Under the pieces are notes generated by a model. That model worked only from the letters and a program-made list of their open reading frames with translations. It ran no database searches and was not told the DNA's origin. From Myxococcota bacterium (GTDB lineage Bacteria; Myxococcota_A; Polyangia; JAAYKL01), in assembly GCA_030065855.1 (NCBI GenBank), contig JASJCT010000033.1, positions 1 through 58,064 of the forward strand: 58,064 nucleotides of DNA. The letters are read 5' to 3'. The position numbers were made by a program, and so were the translations under genes. This document shows positions 27,819-37,467 of the stretch, piece by piece. Position 1 is the stretch's first letter, and every line of letters begins with the position of its first letter.

Positions 27819-30137
27819 ATGAAAAATTTATACTTTCTAAGTGGGATGCTACTCGCAGTTGCGTGTTGTGGCATCAAGGCAGAAACCGTTGGCAAGACAG
27901 CGGGTCCAACAGCCCCTGCCCCTACAGCAGCAGACCCAGGGTCCGTCGCTGTTCCGGTCGCGCCTCAAACCCCTGAAGAAAAATTCCGGGCTGACTTCGT
28001 AAATCCGGGCGGCATGTGGATGCCCTCCCAAATGACGCTGCCCAAACACGTTGAAATATTTAATAAAATGGGGGTTTCTATACCAGCCGAACGCTTGGCC
28101 GACCCCCTGGCGAGTCCGCTTGGGGCGATTGTATTTCTAGGGGGGTGCTCTGCCTCATTTGTCTCCCCAGATGGATTGGTCGTGACCAACCATCACTGCG
28201 TGCAACGGGCGCTACAGCACAATTCCAGCGATAAGCAAAACCTGGTGGAACATGGCTTTCTGGCACAAACCCGCGCTGATGAGCTGGGTGCTGGCCCGAC
28301 CCGTCGCATTTGGGTGGCGCAGTCGTTTCGGGATGTGACGTCGGAGATGCGCGATGGACTGGAAAAAATTCGCAACCCCAAAAAGCGCAAGCAAGCGTAC
28401 GAAGATAGATCAAAGCGATTGATTGCTGCGTGCGAAAAGGGTCGTCCTGGGATCAGGTGCTCTTTAAAGTCGTTCTTTAACGGAGACCTTTATAAGCTCA
28501 TCGCCTACCTCGAAATTCGCGATGTGCGCCTGGTCTATGTACCCCGAAGGTCTATTGGCAACTATGGCGGTGAGCAGGACAACTGGGCCTGGCCCAGGCA
28601 TACCGGGGATTTTGCGTTCTACCGCGCCTATGTCGCTCCAGACGGAAAGCCAGCTGAATATGCTCCTGAAAATGTGCCTTACACCCCGACCCATTACCTC
28701 AAGGTATCGACGGCAGGTGTTCATCCCGGCGATTTTGTAATGGTTGCGGGATACCCCGGGCGAACCGAGCGCTGTGCAACGGCAGCTGCCATTGAGCACG
28801 ATGTGGCGTGGACCTATCCCCATATCATCGACTACCTCAAGCAGCGGTACGCCATTACCGAGACGTTAATCTCCAATCCCAATAAGACCACCGCCATCAA
28901 GGCCGGTGTGGCCAAACAAATGACCCAAAATTACCTCGAGAAATCCCAAGGGGTGTTTGCCGGGCTTACCCAAGGAGATCTGCTGGAGCGCAAAAGATCG
29001 CTCGACGACCAGATCAAAGCCTGGGCCCAGGCGCCCGGCCCAGAAGCCGTAAAAGCAGCTATCGAAAAGTTGGCTGAGCTAGAGGCTGAGCAACACCGCA
29101 CTGCTGAGGTGGATTTCGAAAGGAATCTCGCATTTTTTAGGAGCTCAAGGTTGTTCGCAACAGCCCTGGAGTTGGTTCGCATGGCCAGCGAGCGACCCAA
29201 GAAGGATACGGATCGCAAACCCGGATACCAGAATCGGGATATGCCGAACCTCATTGCCAAGCAAAAGGCGTTTAACGGGTTGTATGATCGCCAGTTGGAC
29301 AAGGCACTGTTTAAATTTGCCCTGACCCGCGCTGCTGGGCTTCCAGCCGCGGACCGCCCTTGGCTCGGAAAAATGCTCGGCGTGAAAAAGGGCGCTCGGA
29401 TCGACGCAGCCACCATCGATGCCGCCCTTAAAAAGATGTATGAGAAGACCGGGTTGGAAGACGAGGGCCTGCGCGTCGAGCTGATGCAAAAGGGCACCAT
29501 GGCTCGGCTTCGAACGATGGCTGCGAAAGACCCGGTGATCAAAGCCGCGCTCGCCGTATGGCCGATGGTCAAGGTTGAGGAGAGCAAGTCCGATGCACGG
29601 GAAGGGGAGTTGCTGCTGGTGCAACCAGCCTATGCCCGGGGCATGCGCGAGGTGTTGGGTGGGTTCCTGTCACCCGATGCCAACGCGACCCTGCGCATCA
29701 CCTATGGCACGGTTCGGAGTTTTAACCCAGCGTCCACGGCAGAGGTAGATAGGTCTTTTACGACCGCCTCACAAATTCCAGCGAAGAATACGGGGAACAA
29801 GCCGTTTGACGCGCCACAAGAACTGCTCGAGGCCATTCAAGCCCGTACCTACGGGCCTTATGCTGATGCTGCGCTCGATGGCGCGCTGCCAGTAAACTTT
29901 TTGAGCGACCTGGATATTACAGGTGGCAACTCGGGATCGGCAGTCCTTAACAGCAAGGGAGAGTTGGTGGGACTGGCCTTTGATGGCACCATCGCAGGTG
30001 TGGCGTCGGACGTGGTGTTTAACAGCGAAACCCAGCGAACCATCAGCGTCGACATACGGTATGTGCTGTGGATAATGGATGTGATCGACAATGCCGATCA
30101 CCTACTAAAAGAGATGGGGATCACCCCTGCTCTCTAG
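27819..30137 (+). CDS. S46-family dipeptidyl-peptidase (DPP7/DPP11-like)
   Basis: The 772-residue product is an S46 serine exopeptidase that removes dipeptides from the N-terminus of peptides in the periplasm. The catalytic His lies in VVTNHHC (H125/H126), the nucleophile is S705 in GGNSGSAVLNSKGELVGLAFDG, and the conserved GNYGGEQDNWAWPRHTGDFAFYRAY block is present. ATG 27819 gives the best signal peptide (MKNLYFLSGMLLAVACC); an in-frame TTG at 27783 adds a non-signal leader. A cysteine after the signal hints at lipidation, but the box is imperfect. It reads downstream of hemA with a 45-bp gap and may have its own promoter. Confidence 0.92.
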   Translation: MKNLYFLSGMLLAVACCGIKAETVGKTAGPTAPAPTAADPGSVAVPVAPQTPEEKFRADFVNPGGMWMPSQMTLPKHVEIFNKMGVSIPAERLADPLASPLGAIVFLGGCSASFVSPDGLVVTNHHCVQRALQHNSSDKQNLVEHGFLAQTRADELGAGPTRRIWVAQSFRDVTSEMRDGLEKIRNPKKRKQAYEDRSKRLIAACEKGRPGIRCSLKSFFNGDLYKLIAYLEIRDVRLVYVPRRSIGNYGGEQDNWAWPRHTGDFAFYRAYVAPDGKPAEYAPENVPYTPTHYLKVSTAGVHPGDFVMVAGYPGRTERCATAAAIEHDVAWTYPHIIDYLKQRYAITETLISNPNKTTAIKAGVAKQMTQNYLEKSQGVFAGLTQGDLLERKRSLDDQIKAWAQAPGPEAVKAAIEKLAELEAEQHRTAEVDFERNLAFFRSSRLFATALELVRMASERPKKDTDRKPGYQNRDMPNLIAKQKAFNGLYDRQLDKALFKFALTRAAGLPAADRPWLGKMLGVKKGARIDAATIDAALKKMYEKTGLEDEGLRVELMQKGTMARLRTMAAKDPVIKAALAVWPMVKVEESKSDAREGELLLVQPAYARGMREVLGGFLSPDANATLRITYGTVRSFNPASTAEVDRSFTTASQIPAKNTGNKPFDAPQELLEAIQARTYGPYADAALDGALPVNFLSDLDITGGNSGSAVLNSKGELVGLAFDGTIAGVASDVVFNSETQRTISVDIRYVLWIMDVIDNADHLLKEMGITPAL

Positions 30138-30270
30138 CCTTGAATTTGAAACTCGATGATCTCGCCGGAGGCTCGGCGGAGGCGGACACGTCATTCACAC
30201 TCGTCTGGCTGAGGCGAAGCTAGCTATCTCTCCCGGAGTTGTTATATTCGTGGCGTGAGGGATACATAAC

Positions 30271-30684
30271 ATGACTGACACCAAGACAATTGACCAGCGC
30301 ATCGACGATTTCTTCAAAGCGCCCGCCTTTGCCGTGGCTGGCGCCTCGACCAATCGGGATAAGTACGGCAACAAGGTGGTTCGATCCTACCAACAAAAGG
30401 GTCGCACCGTCTTTCCGATCCATCCCAAAGAGCCTGAGATCGAAGGCATACCAACGGTCAAGGCTGTGACAGATGTGCCAGCTGATGAATTTGCCCTGTC
30501 GATCGTCACGCCTCCGGCGATTACGATCGAGGTCGTGCGCCAGGCCATTGAGCGCAATGTCGCCCATATTTGGATGCAGCCAGGTGCTGAGGAGCCTACC
30601 GCTATCGAAGCAGCGGAAAAAGCAGGTATTTCCGTGATCCACGACGGCCCCTGCGTGTTGGTCGCCCAGGGGTATCGGGAATAG
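30271..30684 (+). CDS. CoA-binding domain protein (YccU-like)
   Basis: The 137-residue product is a single CoA-binding (Rossmann) domain of the succinyl-CoA synthetase-like type. Key segments are FAVAGASTNRDKYGNKVVRSY at the nucleotide-binding turn, VFPIHPKEPEIEG, and IWMQPGAEEPTAIEAAEKAG, with VIHDGPCVLV at the end. E. coli YccU and its relatives have this layout; the biochemical role is not settled. GAGGGATAC precedes the ATG. It is convergent with the DUF362 gene, with 11 bases between. Confidence 0.9.
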   Translation: MTDTKTIDQRIDDFFKAPAFAVAGASTNRDKYGNKVVRSYQQKGRTVFPIHPKEPEIEGIPTVKAVTDVPADEFALSIVTPPAITIEVVRQAIERNVAHIWMQPGAEEPTAIEAAEKAGISVIHDGPCVLVAQGYRE

Positions 30685-30695
30685 CTGGCTGCTTG

Positions 30696-31688
30696 TTAAC
30701 CCGTAATGAGTTCGACTGGACCCAAAGATTTGAAGTCTGCCTGTCCAAGGCCCATTTCTTGGGTTAGACGGAAGTGATCAGGTAACGCATCCAGGCCGAC
30801 ATCAAAGAGGGAGAAGGCCCAGGCATCCAAGGCAACCGGGTCCACCCCCACTGCTACCGCACCAACCTGCTTGACACTGTTGATATCACCGCCTTGAGGA
30901 CCGGCTTCCATCAGTACGCGCGAAGCATCCACCACTGTGAGCGTGGGTCGCATGAGCGCGGCGAGTTCTGCAATGGATCGCTGGATATCCCTGTGAAATG
31001 TAAGTCGCAACTTGCCAGTAATACCGATCCAGTTTTTCATCCCAGCTGTGACGCCGGTTAAACTGTGGTGTTTTGCAACCGGGACGTTAATGAGCTTGGT
31101 GGCCTGGACAAAGGGTTCGAGCACGTCCCACGTGCCCAGGCGAGGAGAGATTTGCACGGCGTGATACCTGCTCTCCTCAGGCAACACGACTGTAGCGCCC
31201 ACCTCTCTTGCCGCTTGCAAAATGCCGCTGCGTTCGAAAGCGCGTCGGGACTCACTTACCGGGCAATCGCAGACAATGACTTGTTTTGGTTTCGCCTCCA
31301 GTGCGAGCCTTGCAACTTCGGCCACGACGTCAGGGTGTGTATTGGCAGCCTGGGCTGGGATCCGATCCCAGCCGATGTTCGGCTTAACCACAACCACATC
31401 ATTGCGCTCGATAAACCGCCCCATGCCGCCCATGCGGTCAATCGCGGCGCGTACATTCAGGGCCGGGTCAGCTCCCTGGGCAATGACCATGCGAGGCGTG
31501 GTAGACGGAACAGCAATCCGATGGTCAGAGATCGATGTTTCAGCTGTCCGTCCGAACCGCAGCCGGTTGTCGTAGACGAGAAAGCCGCCCGCACCCAGGG
31601 CCGCGGCCCCCACGACTAACCCGCCCCCCATTAGCATCCGACGCCGTGTGAAAAGTCGGTGTTTTTGCTTTTTTTGGTCTTGATTCAT
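30696..31688 (-). CDS. DUF362 family protein with Tat signal
   Basis: The 330-residue product starts with a twin-arginine signal (FTRRRMLMGGGLVVGAAALGAGGF), so it is exported folded. The body matches DUF362: VVVVKPNIGWDR near residue 98, VIVCDCPVSESRRAFERSGI, and INVPVAKHHSLTGVTAGMKNWIG. Members often carry ferredoxin-type Fe-S clusters; no 4Fe-4S motif follows here, so this is the short form. CAGGAGCG precedes the ATG. Substrate and partners are unknown. Confidence 0.88.
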   Translation of the reverse strand: MNQDQKKQKHRLFTRRRMLMGGGLVVGAAALGAGGFLVYDNRLRFGRTAETSISDHRIAVPSTTPRMVIAQGADPALNVRAAIDRMGGMGRFIERNDVVVVKPNIGWDRIPAQAANTHPDVVAEVARLALEAKPKQVIVCDCPVSESRRAFERSGILQAAREVGATVVLPEESRYHAVQISPRLGTWDVLEPFVQATKLINVPVAKHHSLTGVTAGMKNWIGITGKLRLTFHRDIQRSIAELAALMRPTLTVVDASRVLMEAGPQGGDINSVKQVGAVAVGVDPVALDAWAFSLFDVGLDALPDHFRLTQEMGLGQADFKSLGPVELITG

Positions 31689-31837
31689 GGTCGCTCCTGG
31701 TTGTTGCTATCTGAGAGTATATGGCGTGTTTAGCGTTTGGAAAACCTAGTGAAGACAGAAGCATGAGACAGTTGAATAAACGCAGTAACTTTGAGAAAAT
31801 GTTTGAGGGATATTAAAAGAAATAAGGAGATAAAAGA

Positions 31838-33796
31838 ATGACAAAGTGGCCCCAATGCGATGGGAGCAGCCGATATCCAAAATGCTGCAGCTTAATGGCC
31901 CTGATCACTTTTTTTGCAGTAGCAACAACGCCGCTGGTATCCCTTGGAAGTGCGGTCGACCCGCATACTCCCATTGCGCTGACAGCCCAGGGCGAAGATT
32001 ATCTCGTACGGATGGACGTGCCTCAATTCACGACCACATCTGTGGTGAGGGATGGCAGCACTTACATCAAGTTGGCAGTAGAGGGCTTGAGCAATGGCGG
32101 CCAGCCTGGTCAGGCAGCGTTGCCGTTCTGCGCGTTTCGCCTGGCTCTGGGCAAAGATGGCACCGTGCCTACGATAAAGGTGAGATCTGCTCAAGAATCC
32201 CATTACCATCTCGCCCACAAGCTCCACCCGGTGCAGGCGTTTTACCAAGTCCACGTTCCCCTGGCCCAACGCACGTTCACCATTGATGAGCAGTACTACC
32301 AGTCTTCGGGGTCATCAAGCGAGTTAATCTCGATCTCCAAGCCGTTCACCATTCACGGTGTGCCAGGCGTGATCATTACAGTTCGTCCGTTCGCATACAA
32401 TCCGGCTGAGCATCGACTCACTGTTACCCAAAACATCGAGTTGTTGATCGACATGCCACAACACACGAGCATACCGTCGGTGCGATCAAAAGCATATTAC
32501 GATTACTTCAAGGCGATTTTTGTCAACTATACTCCTGAGGAAGGACCGTCGCTTCAGAAGGATGGCTACTTGGTCATTGTTGCCGATCGTCTCAAGGACA
32601 ATCCCGACTTTGAGCGCTTCATCGAACTCAGGTCCAAGACCCATGATGTAATGGTTTACAGTCAAGCCGAGACCGGCACTTCGGCGAACGCGATGCAGAC
32701 CTTTATTCAAGACAAATATCAGGAAACCGAATTTGTGTATTTATTACTAGTTGGTAATAATAGCGACTTTCCACATGAAACTGAGGGGGGAAACAAGTCA
32801 TACATTAACTACTCCATCATGGATGGCGATCAAAAACCTGATGTTGTATTAGGGCTGTTTTTTACCCGTTCCGATGAGGCGCTGAAAAACCTAGTGGATA
32901 AAACCGAGTGGGTTGATAAGAACGTCTCAGACACACCGCCCAAAATCATTCACTACTCGAGCTTTGACGGCGATAGCCATATCAACGACGAGTACGCTGA
33001 AATTCAGGACTACTGGGAGCAGGGAGATTGGGAGATCGTCGATGTGCTTGCATATCAGTTCAACCAGACCGATGAAGACATGGTCGAGGAGATGAACAAG
33101 GGCGTGCGCTTCCAAACCTATCAGGGCCATGGCTTTGAGCACGGTTGGCAAGGATTCAATGCTTCAGGATCGGTCAACAACGATATTTATCCGTTTGTGC
33201 TGAGTTTTGCTTGCCTGACCGGAAGGTTCACTGCATCGAGTGCTTGTTGGGGCGAGACGATAATTGGGCATGAAAAATGGGGCGTTACTTTTCTCGGTGC
33301 ATCAGAAAACTCCAGCATTGAACAGAAATCTATCAACCGTGGGATTGCGCGGGGAAATACCGAACATGGCATCAATACCATCGGTCTGTTGGTTAAATAC
33401 GGCAAGGAGTATGTCTACACCGATCCGATTGCCGGGGGAACTGGCTGGCAGGGCGATACAAAGTATCACTTTTTTGGCGATCCAGGACTTGACGTGATGA
33501 ATTCGTCTGGAGATACAGACACTGATTCTGACACAGATACAGACTCGGACACGGACGCGGATAGCGATTCTGATACAGATTCGGACACGGATAGCGATTC
33601 TGACACAGATACAGATACGGACGCGGACAGTGACTCAGATAGCGATGCTGACGCTGATTCAGATAGCGATTCAGACAGCGATGGGGACGAGAACTCAGAT
33701 GATTTAGATGACGACGAACAGAGCTGCGGCTGCCAGGCACCGGGCGAGAAGGGCGGCACATCCCTACTAAACCAGTTATTATTAATGGTGCCGTAG
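31838..33796 (+). CDS. C25 (gingipain-like) cysteine peptidase with Asp spacer and CGC tail
   Basis: The 652-residue product has a signal peptide, a propeptide-like N-terminal domain (about 45-230) and a caspase-fold C25 domain. The catalytic dyad is H431 (YQGHGFEHGW) and C459 (SFACLTG), and YLLLVGNNSDFPHE lies before them. After residue 555 comes a spacer of about 70 residues of Asp-Ser/Asp-Thr dipeptides, then DDDEQSCGCQAPGEKGG and a short hydrophobic end (SLLNQLLLMVP). The tail recalls MYXO-CTERM-type surface sorting signals but lacks the terminal Arg cluster. AAGGAGATAAAAGA precedes the ATG. Secreted endopeptidase with Arg/Lys/other specificity undetermined. Confidence 0.9.
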   Translation: MTKWPQCDGSSRYPKCCSLMALITFFAVATTPLVSLGSAVDPHTPIALTAQGEDYLVRMDVPQFTTTSVVRDGSTYIKLAVEGLSNGGQPGQAALPFCAFRLALGKDGTVPTIKVRSAQESHYHLAHKLHPVQAFYQVHVPLAQRTFTIDEQYYQSSGSSSELISISKPFTIHGVPGVIITVRPFAYNPAEHRLTVTQNIELLIDMPQHTSIPSVRSKAYYDYFKAIFVNYTPEEGPSLQKDGYLVIVADRLKDNPDFERFIELRSKTHDVMVYSQAETGTSANAMQTFIQDKYQETEFVYLLLVGNNSDFPHETEGGNKSYINYSIMDGDQKPDVVLGLFFTRSDEALKNLVDKTEWVDKNVSDTPPKIIHYSSFDGDSHINDEYAEIQDYWEQGDWEIVDVLAYQFNQTDEDMVEEMNKGVRFQTYQGHGFEHGWQGFNASGSVNNDIYPFVLSFACLTGRFTASSACWGETIIGHEKWGVTFLGASENSSIEQKSINRGIARGNTEHGINTIGLLVKYGKEYVYTDPIAGGTGWQGDTKYHFFGDPGLDVMNSSGDTDTDSDTDTDSDTDADSDSDTDSDTDSDSDTDTDTDADSDSDSDADADSDSDSDSDGDENSDDLDDDEQSCGCQAPGEKGGTSLLNQLLLMVP

Positions 33797-33908
33797 TTAC
33801 TTACCCATTCATTGCCGCTTCTCCCTCCCCTGCCCGCTCCGTTTGCCTTGCTGGCCGAGGTTGACGACCTTTGCATTGATGATCAGATTCGTTATCAGAG
33901 GCGGTGCA

Positions 33909-35816
33909 ATGGTTTTTGGGAGACAAAGAACACTCCTGAGCTGGATACTGTGGATTCTCGTAGTCACTGCTTGTGCGGCCTCACACCCCGTCCCAACCCA
34001 AGCACCAGCCCAGGTAGACCGAATCGTTGCCATCGGAGATGTCCACGGTAGCTTTGATGGATTGGTGGACATTTTGCGAGAAACCTCGCTCATAGATGAA
34101 ACCCACCGCTGGATCGGGGGAAATACCGTGTTGGTCCAGACCGGAGATCTACTGGATCGGGGTGAAGACCCATTCAAAGTGATGGACTTGGTGATAGATC
34201 TGCAGAACCAGGCGCCAAAGTCTGGGGGCAAGGTGATTGTCCTTTTGGGCAACCACGAGGTGATGAACCTAACACGCGACGTTGACGACGTATCCCCAAC
34301 TGCCATGGCAAACGCAGCGCCGGGCCAAAGCCCCGAAGAAGGAGAGAAGGCTTATATCGATGCGCTGGGCCCAAACGGAAAATATGGCAAATGGCTTCGC
34401 ACGCTCGGGGTGATCGCTAAGGTCGAGGACACGATTTTTGTCCACGGCGGCATTAGCCCCGAGATGAGCACAAAAAAACTGGATCAAATAAATCAAGCCG
34501 TCCAAGAGGAGCTGGCGCGATTCGACCAGTATTGGGATGTGCTGGTAAGCCGCGAATTCATCGCGCCCGGGTCCAACATCGACACCCTACCCATAAATTT
34601 GAACGATCCAACTGTACGAGAGAGGGCAACTGCTGTGGATATCCAACGCGCCCACGAGGCACAGCTGGGACTTAGCGAGTTGATGTCCCAGGGAATGCTG
34701 TTTCGAGAAGATGGTCCGCTTTGGTTTCGCGGCTTGGCTGATTGGCCAGAGAGCGATCTGAAGGGATATATACCTGAATTTCTCAAAAAACATGGGGCCA
34801 GGCGCATCGTCGTAGGACATACGGTCAGGCGGGGTGGTCGGATCGAAAAAAGACTGGATGGCCGGGTTTTTGCCATTGATACGGGCATGCTCTCGAACTT
34901 TTATAAGGGGGGACAGCCTTCGGCATTGGAGATCAACAGATCCCGGATTACAGCCATTTATAAGGACGAGAAACAACCCCTGGTGGTCATGCCTCCTCCG
35001 TCCGGACAAGCCAGGCAAATGCCTGTGAACAGTGCCACGATTGGGACATGGATCGGACCAAAGGGCGCGCCCTTACCTTTTGCAGATAACCAACAGGTCC
35101 TGACCTTTCTCCGTACCGCAACGGTGGTTAAAAAAGAGGAGATCCCAGTGGGGATCACGCGGCCGGTCAAGATACACCTGAAACAACAAGGCGTTCGCGC
35201 ACACGCGGTATTTCGAACGTTGCATGAGAAAGATGACCCCCACTATTCTGGTGGCTTCATCAGCCGGGGCACCTATTTTCGGGATTCCTATTTGAACGAG
35301 GCTGCTGCGTACGCGCTGAGCCAACTCTTGGGCATGGGAAACATTCCGCCAACAGTGCTGAGGACCATCGGCGGAGAAGAAGGATCATTACAGCTATGGG
35401 TCGAGCAGACAATGACCAATCGACAGCGCCTTGCTCAACATAAAAAACCGCCAGATATGAACCAGTGGAACTGCCAGCTATGGGATATGCGGGTGTTCGA
35501 TAATTTAATAAACAACACGGACCGCAACCAGGGCAATATGCTCATAGATACGAAGTGGCGCGTTTGGCTTATCGATCACTCCCGCTCGTTTGCCCAAGAT
35601 AAGGAACTGCCAACACCAGAGAAGATTAAGAAATGCTCGAGAGACCTGTGGCAGGCGTTGCTGAACCTAGATGAAACCGCGGTACGAGCGCGCCTAAAAC
35701 CGTATCTATCCAACAGGGAAGTGCGCGCCCTGCTCTATCGCCGGGAACGGGTAATCGACAAAGTGCAGGATCTGATTGCTGACCGCGGAGAAACCGCGGT
35801 TCTATTCGACCCATAG
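33909..35816 (+). CDS. Metallophosphatase fused to a kinase-like domain, lipoprotein
   Basis: The 635-residue product has a signal and lipobox (LVVTAC) from ATG 33909. Residues 35-320 form a calcineurin-like phosphoesterase: GDVHG (D44, H46), GDLLDRG (D80), GNHE (N115, H116), VHGG and VGHT (H304). Residues about 400-600 look like an atypical kinase fold (PI3/4K-, HipA- or FAM20-like): a helix Glu in NEAAAYALSQLLG (E464), the catalytic-loop-like NTDRNQGNML (D538, N543) and the metal-binding IDHSRSF (D556). Both active sites seem intact. A few upstream ATGs are in frame but give no better signal. It would sit outside the cytoplasm, where ATP is scarce. Confidence 0.8.
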   Translation: MVFGRQRTLLSWILWILVVTACAASHPVPTQAPAQVDRIVAIGDVHGSFDGLVDILRETSLIDETHRWIGGNTVLVQTGDLLDRGEDPFKVMDLVIDLQNQAPKSGGKVIVLLGNHEVMNLTRDVDDVSPTAMANAAPGQSPEEGEKAYIDALGPNGKYGKWLRTLGVIAKVEDTIFVHGGISPEMSTKKLDQINQAVQEELARFDQYWDVLVSREFIAPGSNIDTLPINLNDPTVRERATAVDIQRAHEAQLGLSELMSQGMLFREDGPLWFRGLADWPESDLKGYIPEFLKKHGARRIVVGHTVRRGGRIEKRLDGRVFAIDTGMLSNFYKGGQPSALEINRSRITAIYKDEKQPLVVMPPPSGQARQMPVNSATIGTWIGPKGAPLPFADNQQVLTFLRTATVVKKEEIPVGITRPVKIHLKQQGVRAHAVFRTLHEKDDPHYSGGFISRGTYFRDSYLNEAAAYALSQLLGMGNIPPTVLRTIGGEEGSLQLWVEQTMTNRQRLAQHKKPPDMNQWNCQLWDMRVFDNLINNTDRNQGNMLIDTKWRVWLIDHSRSFAQDKELPTPEKIKKCSRDLWQALLNLDETAVRARLKPYLSNREVRALLYRRERVIDKVQDLIADRGETAVLFDP

Positions 35817-36324
35817 GGTTGGGCTGTCCTCATACCCCCGCATGATTTGTGTTCCACCCGACACCTCCAGGCAGAACGAGGGAGGATATAGGGCCAACTT
35901 TTATTGGACAGCGAAGATCTAGAGTCAAAAAGAAGACCTAAAATTTTTTTTATTTTTACCCGTTTTCACGCTGACACGGCACAGAAATAGTATAAGGCGC
36001 GTTTTATAACTTATGCTTGAACTCAGTTTCGGCAAGGGGAATACTGCGACCATTTTCGATAGCACTAATGAATCCACTATCGCGGGCGTACTTTGGGATA
36101 GTTATCAGGGTTGCTGCTTAACACTCAGGCGGATCGGGCAGGCCCGCGGTTGGTTTAGTATTATTTATTGGACAAACCCAAATGTTAATAGCGCGCAGAT
36201 CTAGTGACTTTATATTTCTAGCTGGCGTGGAAAGGAGTATTAAACAGTATAAAAAGACCTATTGAGAGGAGCCATGTATTGAGTGTTAGGTTTATCACTC
36301 AGTGTCCATTTAAAGGAGAAGAAA
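35817..36324. other. 508-bp gene-poor interval
   Basis: No gene is supported. A 63-codon plus-strand ORF (36013-36204) has no Shine-Dalgarno sequence or recognisable motif. Two weakly similar pieces (attggac...agatctag followed by aaaaaga..accta) occur at about 35900-35945 and 36167-36265, hinting at an old direct duplication. Confidence 0.4.
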
Positions 36325-37098
36325 ATGAATCGTGTAATTTTTGCACTTGGTTTTGCTATTGCGTGTCTGCAATTTGCGCAGCCCGTGATGGCAGATGAGA
36401 TTGCGGATGCCCTCGAAGTGGAAGGACTTACATTCCTTGGAGATGAATGGTCGCAAATATTTGTCGGCCCGAGTGTCGATTACGCCAAGAGTGATCCGAT
36501 CACTCATAACGAGGAAGCGTACTTAGGACTGAACCACACGGTTTCCAGTCCTGCTGTTGTTGCATTCGAATGGCGAGTCAGCTCTGAGCCAGGCTATGAT
36601 TTCCTCGTTTTCGATTTGGACGACAACCTGGATCCACTGCAAAATAGAATAAGTGGCCAGACTGATTGGGCCCTCAAAATGTACGATATCTCAGCTGGCG
36701 GCCACTATCTCACGTGGCGCTACCAAAAGGACGGCAGTGTCAGTAGATATGACGATGCTGGATTTTTGAATCATTTAATATTTGTTGAGAAAGATGTGGA
36801 CAAATCGGAGTTTATCTGGCGCTATCGCACGAAATATCCTGCTGGCGATTATTATTGTTCCAAAGGAACCCACAGGGCGATGGCAGTGACAACGTGGGGA
36901 AATCCACAAATTGAGCTCGTGCTGCAGCAGTATTACAGCGGCAGATGGAACACGGTAGCGACAACCAAGGATACCCATGTATATCAAGCGGTGAATTTTT
37001 TCGGTTCCAATGGAGAATATCGTTGGAGAGTAAGAGAGACTGGCGGCGGTTATGGAAACTACCGCGTCATCATTCAGAAGCCCTCCTTCTGTTACTAG
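36325..37098 (+). CDS. Secreted jelly-roll-like protein of unknown function
   Basis: The 257-residue product has a signal peptide (MNRVIFALGFAIACLQFAQP, cleaved after MADA-like VMA) from ATG 36325, with AAAGGAG upstream. The first half resembles the bacterial beta-sandwich pattern FEWRVSSEPGYDFLVFDLD .. ISGQTDWALKMYDISAGGHYLTWRYQKD, common in adhesin and carbohydrate-binding regions. The second half has Trp/Tyr-rich strands and is not recognised. Probably an extracellular binding protein; no catalytic residues are seen. It is 370 bp upstream of an ECF sigma factor in the same direction. Confidence 0.65.
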   Translation: MNRVIFALGFAIACLQFAQPVMADEIADALEVEGLTFLGDEWSQIFVGPSVDYAKSDPITHNEEAYLGLNHTVSSPAVVAFEWRVSSEPGYDFLVFDLDDNLDPLQNRISGQTDWALKMYDISAGGHYLTWRYQKDGSVSRYDDAGFLNHLIFVEKDVDKSEFIWRYRTKYPAGDYYCSKGTHRAMAVTTWGNPQIELVLQQYYSGRWNTVATTKDTHVYQAVNFFGSNGEYRWRVRETGGGYGNYRVIIQKPSFCY

Positions 37099-37467
37099 AG
37101 CCTATCTCATAGTCTTAGTCTGAGTTTCTCCTCCAAAGATTGCCTTTGATCGGTAAACGCCCATTCACCCACATGTTCGTGCGGGATGGAAGAATGTTAC
37201 GTAACCTTTGAAATCCAGGTCGCTGCTTTTAACAAATAAGGTAAATTAAACATCGGATACCGGCGCAGTATCATTTCATCCTGTCCGGAAATTCAGCAAA
37301 TATCTGCTATTTGTGGAAGCATCTCAGTTGTTTTGAGGCACAACCACTTGGCATAAAGTTTGCCCATCAAATGACTACTAATGTCCTTCAAAAGGTGACG
37401 ATTGGAGGCATGCTGGCCCACAGATTGTTCAGATTTATACATTTCTTAATGGGGCTTTAATCCTCAA
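37099..37467. other. 369-bp interval upstream of sigma factor gene
   Basis: No gene, tRNA or strong repeat is seen. The region should hold the sigma-factor promoter and any regulatory sites; none could be assigned with confidence. Confidence 0.4.

Noticed and set aside
36013..36204. 63-codon ORF between genes
   Set aside because: No Shine-Dalgarno sequence, no known motif, and it lies in an interval that seems to hold old duplicated non-coding pieces.
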